From NCBI RefSeq assembly GCF_019746665.1, contig NZ_JAIERS010000008.1:1-64000 (forward strand): 64,000 nt of DNA, given 5' to 3'. The notes beneath the pieces are model-generated. The model searched no databases, was not told where the DNA came from, and worked only from the letters and a program-made list of their open reading frames with translations. Within the stretch, counting starts at the first letter, position 1. Each line of letters starts with the position of its first letter. Source of the stretch: Sphingomonas sp. (GTDB lineage Bacteria > Pseudomonadota > Alphaproteobacteria > Sphingomonadales > Sphingomonadaceae). Positions 52,275 through 59,982 of the stretch are shown here, piece after piece. The position numbers and the translations under genes were made by a program.

Positions 52275-53852
52275 TCAGCCGCGTCCGGTTACCGACACCA
52301 GGATTTCATAGGCCCCGCTTAGCGGTTCGTAATGGAGCTTGGAGTGTAGCTGGCGCGCCAGCCCCTCGATCACCCGGCCATAGCGTTCGGCGAGCAGATC
52401 GCGCAGCCGGTCGCCGTCCACCAGCGCCGGACTGCTGACGCGCAACAGCGCGCGGCCTTCCGTGCCGTCGGGGGCGGGGCGCAGCGATACGCGCAGCGCG
52501 GCGTCGGCCTGCACCATCATCGCCAGCTCGATCATTTCGGTCAGCAGGAACGCCATCGCGATCGCCATGTCCTGATTGGCGAGATAGCCGTCTATATCGA
52601 GAGTGATGGTGAGATGCGTATCCTCGGGCGCGGTCGCGCGGATGTTCGAGGCGAGGTCGCTCACCATCGTCCGCAGCTGCAGCCCGCGCGTTTCCTCCAG
52701 CTCGGCGAAGTGATTGCGGTGGACGACCGATAGCGCATCCACCCGCCGCTGGATCGAGGCATAGGCGCCGCGCGCCTCGCCGCTATGCGCGCCGCGCGCG
52801 TGCAGGTTGATCAGGCTGGAGATCACCTGAAGGTTGTTCTTCACCCGGTGGTGGACTTCGCGCGTCAGCTTGGTCTGGCGCACCAGCCCCTCGGCGAGCC
52901 CGGCCTCGTGCGCGACCACCGTCTGGCTGATCGCGCGGAAAGTGTCGCCCAGCTCGCGGATTTCCTGCGCGGCGGCGTCGGCGGGGGGCGTGATCACCTC
53001 GCCCGGGCGATAGGCCGCGACCTCGCGGCGGAGCGTGCGCAATGGGCGGATGAGCAGCGCATCGACCACGAACCAGCCAATCACCGCGGCCGCCACCCAC
53101 ATCAGCACCGGCAGCAGCATCGCGACGATCAACGGCGAGGTGATCGGCGCGCTGCGCACCGTCATCTCGAAGCTCAGATTATCGACGCCGACCGGCACGC
53201 TGAGCGATTCGGTGCGATCGAGCGGGCCAAGCCCCGCCAAGCCCTCCAGCGGCAGGCGATCATTGCCACGCGTCAGCACGGAGGAATAGGCGGGCAGGAA
53301 ACCGCTTGGCCGGGCGATCTGGGCGAGCGCGTCGCCGCCGAACTGGGCGACCGCGTGCAGCCGCCCCGAAGGCGCGGTGAGGCCCAGCGCCAATCCGCGC
53401 GCGGGATCGATCGCGGCGCTGATCGGCCCGTCGCTTGGCGGGTAGACGATGCGCAGATCGGGGCGCCGCATCGAACTGCACAGCGGCTGGCCGTTGCCAC
53501 CGACGATCGCGAAGCGCGCGCCGCTCGCCAACTGATCGGCGAATACACCCTGGACGCGGGCACAGCTCGGCGCGTCCTCAGGGTCCTGGTCGAGCGCGTT
53601 GAGCGCGACGCGGATCGCGGTCATGTCGCCCACCAGCTCGATCCCGAGCGCGCGCGCGCTTTCGCTCGCCGCCACGCGCAGCCGGGCGCGGGTCTCTGCG
53701 TCGGCGATACGGTTGCTCTGCATCGCCGCCAGCAGCGCGATCAGCGCGAGCGGCATCAGCGCCGCGGTAAGGATCAGGAACAGCTTGGCGCCCGTTGGCA
53801 GGGATGCGAAACGCCACCGCCGGGGATGCTGCGGCTCGGGCTCCGCGGCCAT
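52275..53852 (-). CDS. HisKA_2 sensor histidine kinase/phosphatase, PhyP-like
   Basis: A 525-residue membrane sensor. TM1 spans about residues 22-44, a periplasmic domain about 45-236, TM2 about 238-268, then a HAMP-like linker. The dimerisation domain has REVHHRVKNNLQVISSLI with His334/His335, the HisKA_2/HWE type found in PhyR partners. The C-terminal ATP-binding domain is degenerate: the usual Asn of the N box is absent (LLTEMIELAMM) and no DxGxG is visible. PhyP of Sphingomonas acts mainly as a PhyR phosphatase, so this protein may do the same. It follows nepR by 9 bases. Confidence 0.83.
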   Translation of the reverse strand: MAAEPEPQHPRRWRFASLPTGAKLFLILTAALMPLALIALLAAMQSNRIADAETRARLRVAASESARALGIELVGDMTAIRVALNALDQDPEDAPSCARVQGVFADQLASGARFAIVGGNGQPLCSSMRRPDLRIVYPPSDGPISAAIDPARGLALGLTAPSGRLHAVAQFGGDALAQIARPSGFLPAYSSVLTRGNDRLPLEGLAGLGPLDRTESLSVPVGVDNLSFEMTVRSAPITSPLIVAMLLPVLMWVAAAVIGWFVVDALLIRPLRTLRREVAAYRPGEVITPPADAAAQEIRELGDTFRAISQTVVAHEAGLAEGLVRQTKLTREVHHRVKNNLQVISSLINLHARGAHSGEARGAYASIQRRVDALSVVHRNHFAELEETRGLQLRTMVSDLASNIRATAPEDTHLTITLDIDGYLANQDMAIAMAFLLTEMIELAMMVQADAALRVSLRPAPDGTEGRALLRVSSPALVDGDRLRDLLAERYGRVIEGLARQLHSKLHYEPLSGAYEILVSVTGRG

Positions 53853-53861
53853 GGTCGAGCC

Positions 53862-54029
53862 TTAGTCGAGCTTGCCGAGCAGATCGAGCATTTCCGGCGG
53901 CACGGGCTCGTTCACGGCCTCCTGATAGGCCGCGCGCAGCGAATCGCCCACATCCTTGTGATCGCCGCGCGCCTTGGGCTTGCGCGGTGGCATTGGCGGC
54001 TGATTCGATCCGTGCTGATCGGCGTTCAA
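53862..54029 (-). CDS. nepR: Anti-sigma factor NepR
   Basis: A small protein that sequesters the sigma factor EcfG. NepR helices are seen in GDSLRAAYQEAVNEPVPPEM with a terminal LLGKLD. The N-terminal part is polar and Pro/Lys-rich. A TTG at 54029 is the likely start, preceded by GAGG; other in-frame starts are an internal ATG at MPPRK, which gives only 43 residues, or long upstream extensions without similarity. It is followed by the PhyP-like gene, so anti-sigma factor and phosphatase form one operon. When phosphorylated PhyR binds NepR, EcfG is released. Confidence 0.83.
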   Translation of the reverse strand: MNADQHGSNQPPMPPRKPKARGDHKDVGDSLRAAYQEAVNEPVPPEMLDLLGKLD

Positions 54030-54142
54030 GAACCTCGTCCCCCAAGCGAGCCATGCCCCTGGAACGTATCGCTGGGGCGGGTGGCAACAAACGTCAAACT
54101 GGCCGGATACGCAACAAATGAAACACCGGCTTAGAGTGGTGA

Positions 54143-54167
54143 AACCAAAACCGGGCTCGATAGTTCC
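54143..54167 (-). promoter_or_regulatory. EcfG-type promoter upstream of nepR
   Basis: On the minus strand GGAAC (54163-54167) is followed, after exactly 17 bases, by GTT (54143-54145). GGAAC-N17-GTT is the consensus for EcfG-dependent promoters of general stress response genes. It would start nepR-phyP transcripts about 100 bases before nepR, giving negative feedback on EcfG activity. Confidence 0.72.
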
Positions 54168-54279
54168 ACCCCCAGTGCAAATTCTGCTGAGCGGCAGGGG
54201 GCGCACACAACCATTGCAATGGCCGGGCGGGGGGTGCAGTGTCGACTCGCTTCGTCGCGGCAGGGAGATACCCAGGATC

Positions 54280-55077
54280 ATGTCGCTAGGACAACAACTT
54301 GCCCCGCATCTTCCGTTCCTGCGTCGCTATGGCCGCGCGCTGACCGGCAGCCAGTCGCAGGGGGACCGCTATGTCCGCGCCGCGCTGGAGGCGATCGTCG
54401 CCGCGCCCGATCAGTTCCCCCGCGATGTCGATCCCCGGCTGGGACTGTACCGCACCTTCCAGGCGATCTGGACATCCGCCAATCCCGACAACGCATCGGA
54501 CGGCCCGGAGGTTCAAGACGCCGAGGCGATCGCGCGCGCCCGGCTTGCGCGGATGACGCCGCTCTCGCGCCAGGCGCTGCTGCTTACCGCGATGGAAGGC
54601 TTCACCCCCGAGGACGCCGGCTATCTGATCGGCGTCGCCCCCGACGAGGTGGAGGATCTGGTCGCGGAGGCGCTGTCGGAGATCGAGAAGCAGACCCGCG
54701 CGCGCGTGCTGATCATCGAGGACGAGCCGATCATCGCGATGGACATCGAAACCATCGTCCGCGACCTGGGCCATGACGTGACCGGGGTCGCGATAACGCG
54801 CGACGAGGCGGTCGCGCTCGCGATGGAGGACCGCCCGGGGCTCGTACTCGCCGACATTCAGCTCGCCGACGACAGTTCGGGGATCGACGCGGTGAAGGAC
54901 ATATTGGCGGAGTTTCAGGTGCCGGTGATCTTCATCACCGCTTTCCCGGAGCGGCTGCTGACGGGCGAGCGGCCCGAACCGACCTTCCTGATCACCAAGC
55001 CGTTCCAGCGATCGACGGTGAAGGCGGCGATCAGCCAGGCGCTGTTCTTCGACGAGGCCACGCTGCCGGCGGTGTGA
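54280..55077 (+). CDS. phyR: Response regulator PhyR (sigma-factor mimic)
   Basis: A 265-residue hybrid protein. The first ~140 residues resemble the sigma2/sigma4 domains of EcfG (MSLGQQLAPHLPFLRRYGRA; LSRQALLLTAMEGFTPEDAG), and the C-terminal half is a receiver domain with Asp192 in VLADIQLAD, the acidic pair EDEP and Lys in LITKPFQ. Phosphorylated PhyR binds NepR and frees EcfG. FITAFPERLLTGERP fits the receivers of this class. ATG at 54280 follows AGGGAG and AGGA. Divergent from nepR. Confidence 0.93.
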   Translation: MSLGQQLAPHLPFLRRYGRALTGSQSQGDRYVRAALEAIVAAPDQFPRDVDPRLGLYRTFQAIWTSANPDNASDGPEVQDAEAIARARLARMTPLSRQALLLTAMEGFTPEDAGYLIGVAPDEVEDLVAEALSEIEKQTRARVLIIEDEPIIAMDIETIVRDLGHDVTGVAITRDEAVALAMEDRPGLVLADIQLADDSSGIDAVKDILAEFQVPVIFITAFPERLLTGERPEPTFLITKPFQRSTVKAAISQALFFDEATLPAV

Positions 55078-55124
55078 TCCAAGCCACCGAAAAAGCGGGG
55101 GAAACGCAAAGTTCCCACGCTTAC

Positions 55125-55149
55125 GGAGCCAAAACGGCAATGGCGCGTT
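55125..55149 (+). promoter_or_regulatory. Candidate EcfG-type promoter before small membrane gene and ecfG
   Basis: GGAGC at 55125-55129 followed by 17 bases and GTT at 55147-55149 matches the EcfG consensus except one base (GGAGC rather than GGAAC). The spacing is exact. It lies just before the small membrane protein gene (start 55159) and would allow sigma factor autoregulation. The transcript leader would be very short. Confidence 0.42.
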
Positions 55150-55158
55150 GGGGTGGGC

Positions 55159-55305
55159 ATGGCTGATCCCCGTGACGAAACCCGGCTCAACGCCACCCGC
55201 GCCCGCGCCGGCGCGACGCCGCACATGACGCGCTACATCTTGGCGATTTCGCTCGTGTTGATCGTGGTCGCGTTTGGCGCCTTGTTCTGGGCGGGCAGCC
55301 GCTGA
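55159..55305 (+). CDS. 48-residue single-pass membrane protein
   Basis: A small ORF: a polar N-terminus (MADPRDETRLNATRARAGA), one membrane helix (YILAISLVLIVVAFGALFW) and a short basic end. It has no recognisable domain. It sits between phyR and ecfG, and its TGA overlaps a possible ecfG ATG at 55305 as TGATG, so it may be translated with the sigma factor. It could modulate the membrane side of the stress response, but that is speculation. The coding potential rests on its position and hydrophobic profile. Confidence 0.65.
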   Translation: MADPRDETRLNATRARAGATPHMTRYILAISLVLIVVAFGALFWAGSR

Positions 55306-55361
55306 TGGTGCTGCTTGCCGATGCGACGCCGGACCGCCGATCGGTCGATGACGGAGACTGC

Positions 55362-55997
55362 GTGACCGAAACTTCCTCGCCCCCTGCCGAAACCCCGCCC
55401 GACGGCGAGCGCATCGCGCTGTCCGATGTCGAGTTCAAGGCGCAGCTCGCACAGGTGATCCCGCATCTGCGCGCGTTCGGCCGTTCGGTTTCGGGCAGCC
55501 GCGATCTCGCCGACGACCTGGTGCAGGAAACGCTGATGAAGGCGTGGGCGGCGCGCAAGCGCTTCCAGGCCGGCACCAACATGCGCGCCTGGACCTTCAT
55601 CATCCTGCGCAACCTGTATCTCTCGCAAATGCGACGCTCGCGCTTTCGCGGCGAGTGGGATGATCTGGTCGCCGACCGCATCCTCGCCGCGCCGGCGGGG
55701 CAAGACAAGCAGGTGGAACTCGGCGACATGCAACGCGCGCTGATGCACCTGCCGCAGCCACAGCGCGAAGCGCTGATCCTGGTAGGCGCGGGCGGCTTTG
55801 CCTATGAGGAAGCCGCCGAGATTTGCGGCGTCGCGGTGGGCACGATCAAGAGTCGCGTCGCGCGTGGACGGGTCGCGCTGGAGGCATTGCTGTCGGGCGG
55901 GATGCTGTCGTCGCGCCGCAGCCATCAAAACCCCAACGGCCGCTCGGCGCTCGACACGATCATGAACGATGTCGATGAGTTGAGCCGGGATCGGTGA
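55362..55997 (+). CDS. ecfG: General stress response ECF sigma factor EcfG
   Basis: The sigma factor of the alphaproteobacterial general stress response. It has a sigma2 region around LADDLVQETLMKAWAARKRF and RAWTFIILRNLYLSQMRRSR, and a sigma4 region LPQPQREALILVGAGGFAYE then EAAEICGVAVGTIKSRVARG. A GTG at 55362 preceded by GGAG is the preferred start (211 residues); an ATG at 55305, overlapping the upstream small gene, would add 19 residues. nepR is not next to it, unlike in most alphaproteobacteria. Confidence 0.92.
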   Translation: MTETSSPPAETPPDGERIALSDVEFKAQLAQVIPHLRAFGRSVSGSRDLADDLVQETLMKAWAARKRFQAGTNMRAWTFIILRNLYLSQMRRSRFRGEWDDLVADRILAAPAGQDKQVELGDMQRALMHLPQPQREALILVGAGGFAYEEAAEICGVAVGTIKSRVARGRVALEALLSGGMLSSRRSHQNPNGRSALDTIMNDVDELSRDR

Positions 55998-56070
55998 GCG
56001 ATCGGTTTTCACCTCCCGCGCGGCAAGTGTTGGATGGGATGCGCTTTGTGTCCGCTCCTTATCTTCCTGC

Positions 56071-56168
56071 CTTCCCCGGCGAAGGCCGGGGTCCAGCAGG
56101 GCGGCGATTGATGCGGCGCGCTCCCCCTGCGATCGGAGAATACTGGACCCCGGCCTTCGCCGGGGAAG
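56071..56168. repeat. 98-nt palindromic element after ecfG
   Basis: A 25-bp perfect inverted repeat (cttccccggcgaaggccggg and its complement) separated by 48 bases containing GC-rich inner arms. It lies in the 326-base gap between ecfG and the NepR-like ORF, which otherwise holds no gene, and may act as a bidirectional terminator. Confidence 0.8.
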
Positions 56169-56323
56169 AAGGGTTTGATCGTATGTGCAAGCACTTGCCA
56201 ATCAAGGGGTGCACGCCAGCATCAGCGACTTAGACTTTAGCAGGTTGGCTGATCCGGCCTGCGTCGCTAGGGCCGGGGTCTGCTACAGGCTCCCGTGACG
56301 ACCCATCTTAAGTGGCGCCGCGC

Positions 56324-56518
56324 TCAGGCGTTCGGTCCGCTGTGTTTGTCGAGTTCGCGGAGCATCGCCGCGAAATCTTCGGGCATCTCCTGGTTCACGT
56401 CATAAGCCGCGTTGAGCGCGAAAGCGACGCTGTCGCCGGCGCGCGGGGCGCGCAGCGTCACCGCGGCCGGCTGGCGCTGCTCGTTCAACTTATATCGCAT
56501 GGTCGACATGATGCGCAT
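56324..56518 (-). CDS. Small protein with NepR-like C-terminus
   Basis: A 64-residue protein, MRIMSTMRYKL at the start, whose C-terminal part FALNAAYDVNQEMPEDFAAM then LRELDKHS resembles the NepR helix pair (LxxAY...E.vP...LL..LD). No other family is evident. It is encoded just after ecfG on the opposite strand, in front of glnE. It could be a second anti-sigma factor, or a protein with chance similarity. The start is ATG 56518, with ATGs at 56509 and 56500 also in frame. It is divergent from glnE with 74 bases between. Confidence 0.55.
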   Translation of the reverse strand: MRIMSTMRYKLNEQRQPAAVTLRAPRAGDSVAFALNAAYDVNQEMPEDFAAMLRELDKHSGPNA

Positions 56519-56592
56519 AACGGCCTAATGACGGTTTTGTTGCCGCCGCAAGCGCTTGGCTTAAGCTGCTAATACGCGATTTATCGTGGGGA

Positions 56593-59292
56593 GTGTTCCA
56601 GTCGCCGCAGGATAGGCAAAAACTTGCCGCCGCGCTAGACCGAGCCGAGCGGTATTCGCCCTTCCTTGCGCAACTCATCGCGCGCGAGCGGGCGTTGGTC
56701 GCAAAGCTGGCAGAGGGCGCGCTTCCTTCCCCCGCCGCGCTGCGCGACACCGACGACTCGTTACCCATTGCCACCCGGTTGCGGATCGAGCGCCGCCGCC
56801 AGGCATTGAGCGTCGCGATTGGCGATCTGGCGGGCGTGCTGGACCTGAGCGCCGTCACCCGGCAGCTCACGGACTTCGCCGATTACGCGCTCGACGCCGC
56901 GATCCGCGCCGCGCTGATCGAGCGCGCGCCGGGCGACGAGCCGCGCGGGCTGGTCGGCATCGCGCTCGGCAAGCAGGGCAGCCGCGAGCTGAACTATTCG
57001 TCGGACATCGATCCGCTGCTGCTGTTCGATCCCGCCACGCTCCCGCGCCGCCCGCGCGAGGCGCCTGAAGAGGCGGCGGTGCGGATCGGGCGGCGGGTGA
57101 TCGAGCTGCTCCAGGCGCGCGACGCTGATGGCTATGTGCTGCGCGTCGATCTACGGCTGCGGCCAAGCCCCGAGGTGACGCCGATCGTGCTGCCGGTGGA
57201 AGCGGCGATCTCGCACTATGAGTCCGCCGCGCTGCCCTGGGAACGCGCCGCCTTCATCCGCGCGCGCGTGGCGGCGGGCGACCAGCCGCTCGGCGACTAT
57301 TTTCTTGCCGCGATCCGATCGTTCGTGTGGCGGCGCAGCCTCGATTTCGGCGCGGTGCGCGAGATCCGCTCGATCTCGCAGCGCATTCGCGATCACCATG
57401 CCCAGGGGCAGGCGTTCGGCCCGGGCTATGACCTGAAGCGCGGGCGCGGCGGCATCCGCGAGTGCGAGTTCTTCGCGCAGATCCACCAGCTGATCCATGG
57501 CGGCCGCGAGCCGGCGGTACGCGCGCCGGCGACCCGCGACGCGCTGGCGGCGCTCTCCCAACGTGGCTTCATCGATGCGGGCGACGCCGCCGCGCTGAGT
57601 GATGCCTATACGCTGCTCCGCACCATCGAGCACCGTGTGCAGATGATCGACGACCGCCAGACGCATACCCTGCCCGCAGGCGAAGCGCTCGATAATGTCG
57701 CAAGGTTGCACGGGCTTGAGGACGGCGCGGCGTTGCTCGCGCAGCTCGCGCCGCCCGTCGAGCGCACGGCGGCGATCTATGCGAGCCTCGAGCCCGAGGC
57801 GCCCGCCGGCCTGCCGATCGACCGCGACCAGCTCGCCGGGGCGATGGCCGAGCTGGGGTTCGGCGATCATGCCGCGCTCGCCGCCGATCGCGTCGCGCGC
57901 TGGCGCGGCGGCACTTATCCGGCGCTGCGCAGCGCCGCCGCGCAAGCCGCGCTCGAAGCCGCGCTCCCCGCGCTCGCCAAGGCATTGGGGGCGGCGCCTG
58001 ATCCGGCGGGGGCGGTGCTGCGGCTCGACGACATGCTCGCCGGGCTGCCGAGCGCGCTCAACCTGTTCCGCCTGCTGGAGGCCCAACCGGGGCTCGCGCA
58101 ATTGCTGGGGACGATCCTGAGCCATGCGCCGCCGCTTGCCGAGGCGCTGGGGCGCCGCCCGGCGCTGCTCGACGGGCTGATCGACGCGACCGCGCTCGAT
58201 CCGCTGGGGAGCGTGGCCGATCTCGTCGCGCAACTCCGTCCCGCCGAGCCGCTCGCCTATGAGGCGTTGCTCGATCACCTCCGCGCTGGGGTCAACGAAC
58301 GGCGCTTCGCGCTTGGCGCGCAACTGGTCGCGGCGAGCAGCGATCCGCTCGAAATCGCCGGCGGCTATGCCCGGCTCGCCGAGGCGGCGATCGAGGTGGC
58401 GGCGGCGGCGAGCGTCGCCGAATTCGCCAAGCGCCACGGCCAGGTGCCGGGCAGCGAACTGGTGATCCTGGCGCTGGGGCGGCTCGGCGGCGGGCTGCTG
58501 ACTCATGCGTCGGACCTCGACCTGGTCTATCTCTTTACCGGCGATCACCTGGCGGAATCGGATGGCGAGAAGCCGCTCGGCGCGGTGCTCTATTACAACC
58601 GGCTGGCGCAGCGGGTGAGCGCCGCGCTCTCGGTCCCGACCCCGGCGGGGGCGCTGTATGAGATCGACACCCGCTTGCGTCCCTCGGGCGCCCAGGGGCC
58701 GCTGGTGGTGTCGCTCGCCGGCTTCGCCGCCTATCAGCGCGGCGAGGCGTGGACGTGGGAACATATGGCGCTGGCGCGGGCGCGGGCGGTGTTCGGATCG
58801 CCCGGCGCGCGCGCGGCGGTGGCTGGGGAGATCGCGGCGGTGCTCGGCGGTGCCCGGCCAGGGCGCGACATTGCCGCGGATGCGCGCGCGATGCGCGCCG
58901 AGATTGCTCGCCACAAGCCCCCCGCCGGCCCGCTCGACGTGAAGCTGCTCCCCGGCGGCCTGGTCGATCTCGAGTTCGCGGTGCATGTGACGCAGCTCGT
59001 CCACCGCACTGGCTTCGACCCTGATTTACGCAACGCGATCAAGCATTTGGCGGGCGAGGGGCTGCTGCCGCCGACGCTGGGGGCGGCGCATGATTTCTTC
59101 ACCCGGCTGCTCGTCGCGATGCGCCTGATCGCCCCGGGCGGGCATTTGCCCGGCCCGGCGAGCTGCGCGCTGCTCGCGCAAGTGCTCCAGATGTCGGGCT
59201 GCGACCAGGTGGTTGCGCGGGTCGAGGCGCTGCGGCAGGAGATCGCAACGCTCTGGCATGCAATCGGAAAGGTGGAAGATGGCGCTCACTGA
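56593..59292 (+). CDS. glnE: Bifunctional glutamine synthetase adenylyltransferase/deadenylase
   Basis: Adenylylates and deadenylylates glutamine synthetase to tune nitrogen assimilation. The 899-residue protein has two nucleotidyltransferase domains: the N-terminal one (deadenylase) with GKQGSRELNYSSDID and the C-terminal one with LGRLGGGLLTHASDLDLVYL. GlnD-like UR helices lie between. Length is normal. The start is GTG at 56593; a nearby ribosome-binding site is weak. The C-terminus overlaps bcp by 14 bases. Confidence 0.93.
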   Translation: MFQSPQDRQKLAAALDRAERYSPFLAQLIARERALVAKLAEGALPSPAALRDTDDSLPIATRLRIERRRQALSVAIGDLAGVLDLSAVTRQLTDFADYALDAAIRAALIERAPGDEPRGLVGIALGKQGSRELNYSSDIDPLLLFDPATLPRRPREAPEEAAVRIGRRVIELLQARDADGYVLRVDLRLRPSPEVTPIVLPVEAAISHYESAALPWERAAFIRARVAAGDQPLGDYFLAAIRSFVWRRSLDFGAVREIRSISQRIRDHHAQGQAFGPGYDLKRGRGGIRECEFFAQIHQLIHGGREPAVRAPATRDALAALSQRGFIDAGDAAALSDAYTLLRTIEHRVQMIDDRQTHTLPAGEALDNVARLHGLEDGAALLAQLAPPVERTAAIYASLEPEAPAGLPIDRDQLAGAMAELGFGDHAALAADRVARWRGGTYPALRSAAAQAALEAALPALAKALGAAPDPAGAVLRLDDMLAGLPSALNLFRLLEAQPGLAQLLGTILSHAPPLAEALGRRPALLDGLIDATALDPLGSVADLVAQLRPAEPLAYEALLDHLRAGVNERRFALGAQLVAASSDPLEIAGGYARLAEAAIEVAAAASVAEFAKRHGQVPGSELVILALGRLGGGLLTHASDLDLVYLFTGDHLAESDGEKPLGAVLYYNRLAQRVSAALSVPTPAGALYEIDTRLRPSGAQGPLVVSLAGFAAYQRGEAWTWEHMALARARAVFGSPGARAAVAGEIAAVLGGARPGRDIAADARAMRAEIARHKPPAGPLDVKLLPGGLVDLEFAVHVTQLVHRTGFDPDLRNAIKHLAGEGLLPPTLGAAHDFFTRLLVAMRLIAPGGHLPGPASCALLAQVLQMSGCDQVVARVEALRQEIATLWHAIGKVEDGAH

Positions 59293-59746
59293 AGGCGAGA
59301 TGATCCCCGACCTCACATTGGTCGACAGCGGCGGTAACACGATCAAGTTGCGCGATTTCGTCGGGCGGAAGCTGGTGCTGTACTTCTATCCCAAGGACGA
59401 TACCTCGGGCTGTACCAAGGAAGCGCAGGATTTCAGCCAGCACCGCGCGGCGTTCGACGCGGCCGGCGTGCGGCTGCTTGGCGTGTCGAAGGACTCGCCG
59501 GATAAGCACCGGAAATTCATCGACAAATACGCGCTCACCGTGCCGCTCGCGAGCGACGAGCCGGGCACCGTGCTGGAGGCGTTCGGCGCCTGGGTCGAAA
59601 AATCGATGTACGGCAAGAAATATATGGGGATCGAGCGCTCCACCTTCCTGTTCGGCGCCGATGGCCGGCTGGCGCGCGCCTGGCCCAAGGTAAAGGTGCC
59701 GGGCCATGCCGCGGCGGTGCTGGAGGCGGCGACCGCGCTCGGCTGA
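59279..59746 (+). CDS. bcp: Thiol peroxidase Bcp (PrxQ type)
   Basis: A 155-residue atypical peroxiredoxin that reduces peroxides. The peroxidatic Cys is in KDDTSGCTKEAQDFSQ. A second Cys five residues later, typical of many Bcp proteins, is not present here, so it may be a 1-Cys form. Core motifs include LVLYFYPKDDT, GVSKDSPDKHRKFIDKY and GIERSTFLFGADG. It overlaps glnE by 14 bases, so it is co-transcribed with it. Confidence 0.9.
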   Translation: MALTEGEMIPDLTLVDSGGNTIKLRDFVGRKLVLYFYPKDDTSGCTKEAQDFSQHRAAFDAAGVRLLGVSKDSPDKHRKFIDKYALTVPLASDEPGTVLEAFGAWVEKSMYGKKYMGIERSTFLFGADGRLARAWPKVKVPGHAAAVLEAATALG

Positions 59747-59982
59747 GCGGCGAATCGCTGCCCCGGAGTCCTACGGGCGTAACGGTCTCGCCCGGTTGCG
59801 AATTTGCGACGCTTGAACGACTCATCGCGCGACGGGAGCAGCCCGCCCTGCTATTGTGGCGGCGCTATTGCCGAAATACGCCCAGTTGGCCCAAGACCCG
59901 ATCGCCGGACCGGAGGGAGGGGCTGACGGACCGGCAGTAACGAACGTGGGCAGCGTTCGTTCATCGCAGGCATTGGGGTTTC

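Noticed and set aside
54061-54065. GGAAC on the plus strand before phyR as an EcfG promoter
   Set aside because: The -10 position at 17 bases reads GGC, and the site is more than 200 bases before the phyR start.
56595-56599. GGAAC on the minus strand before the NepR-like ORF as an EcfG promoter
   Set aside because: The nearest GTA is at 19 bases, outside the accepted spacing, and it lies at the start of glnE.
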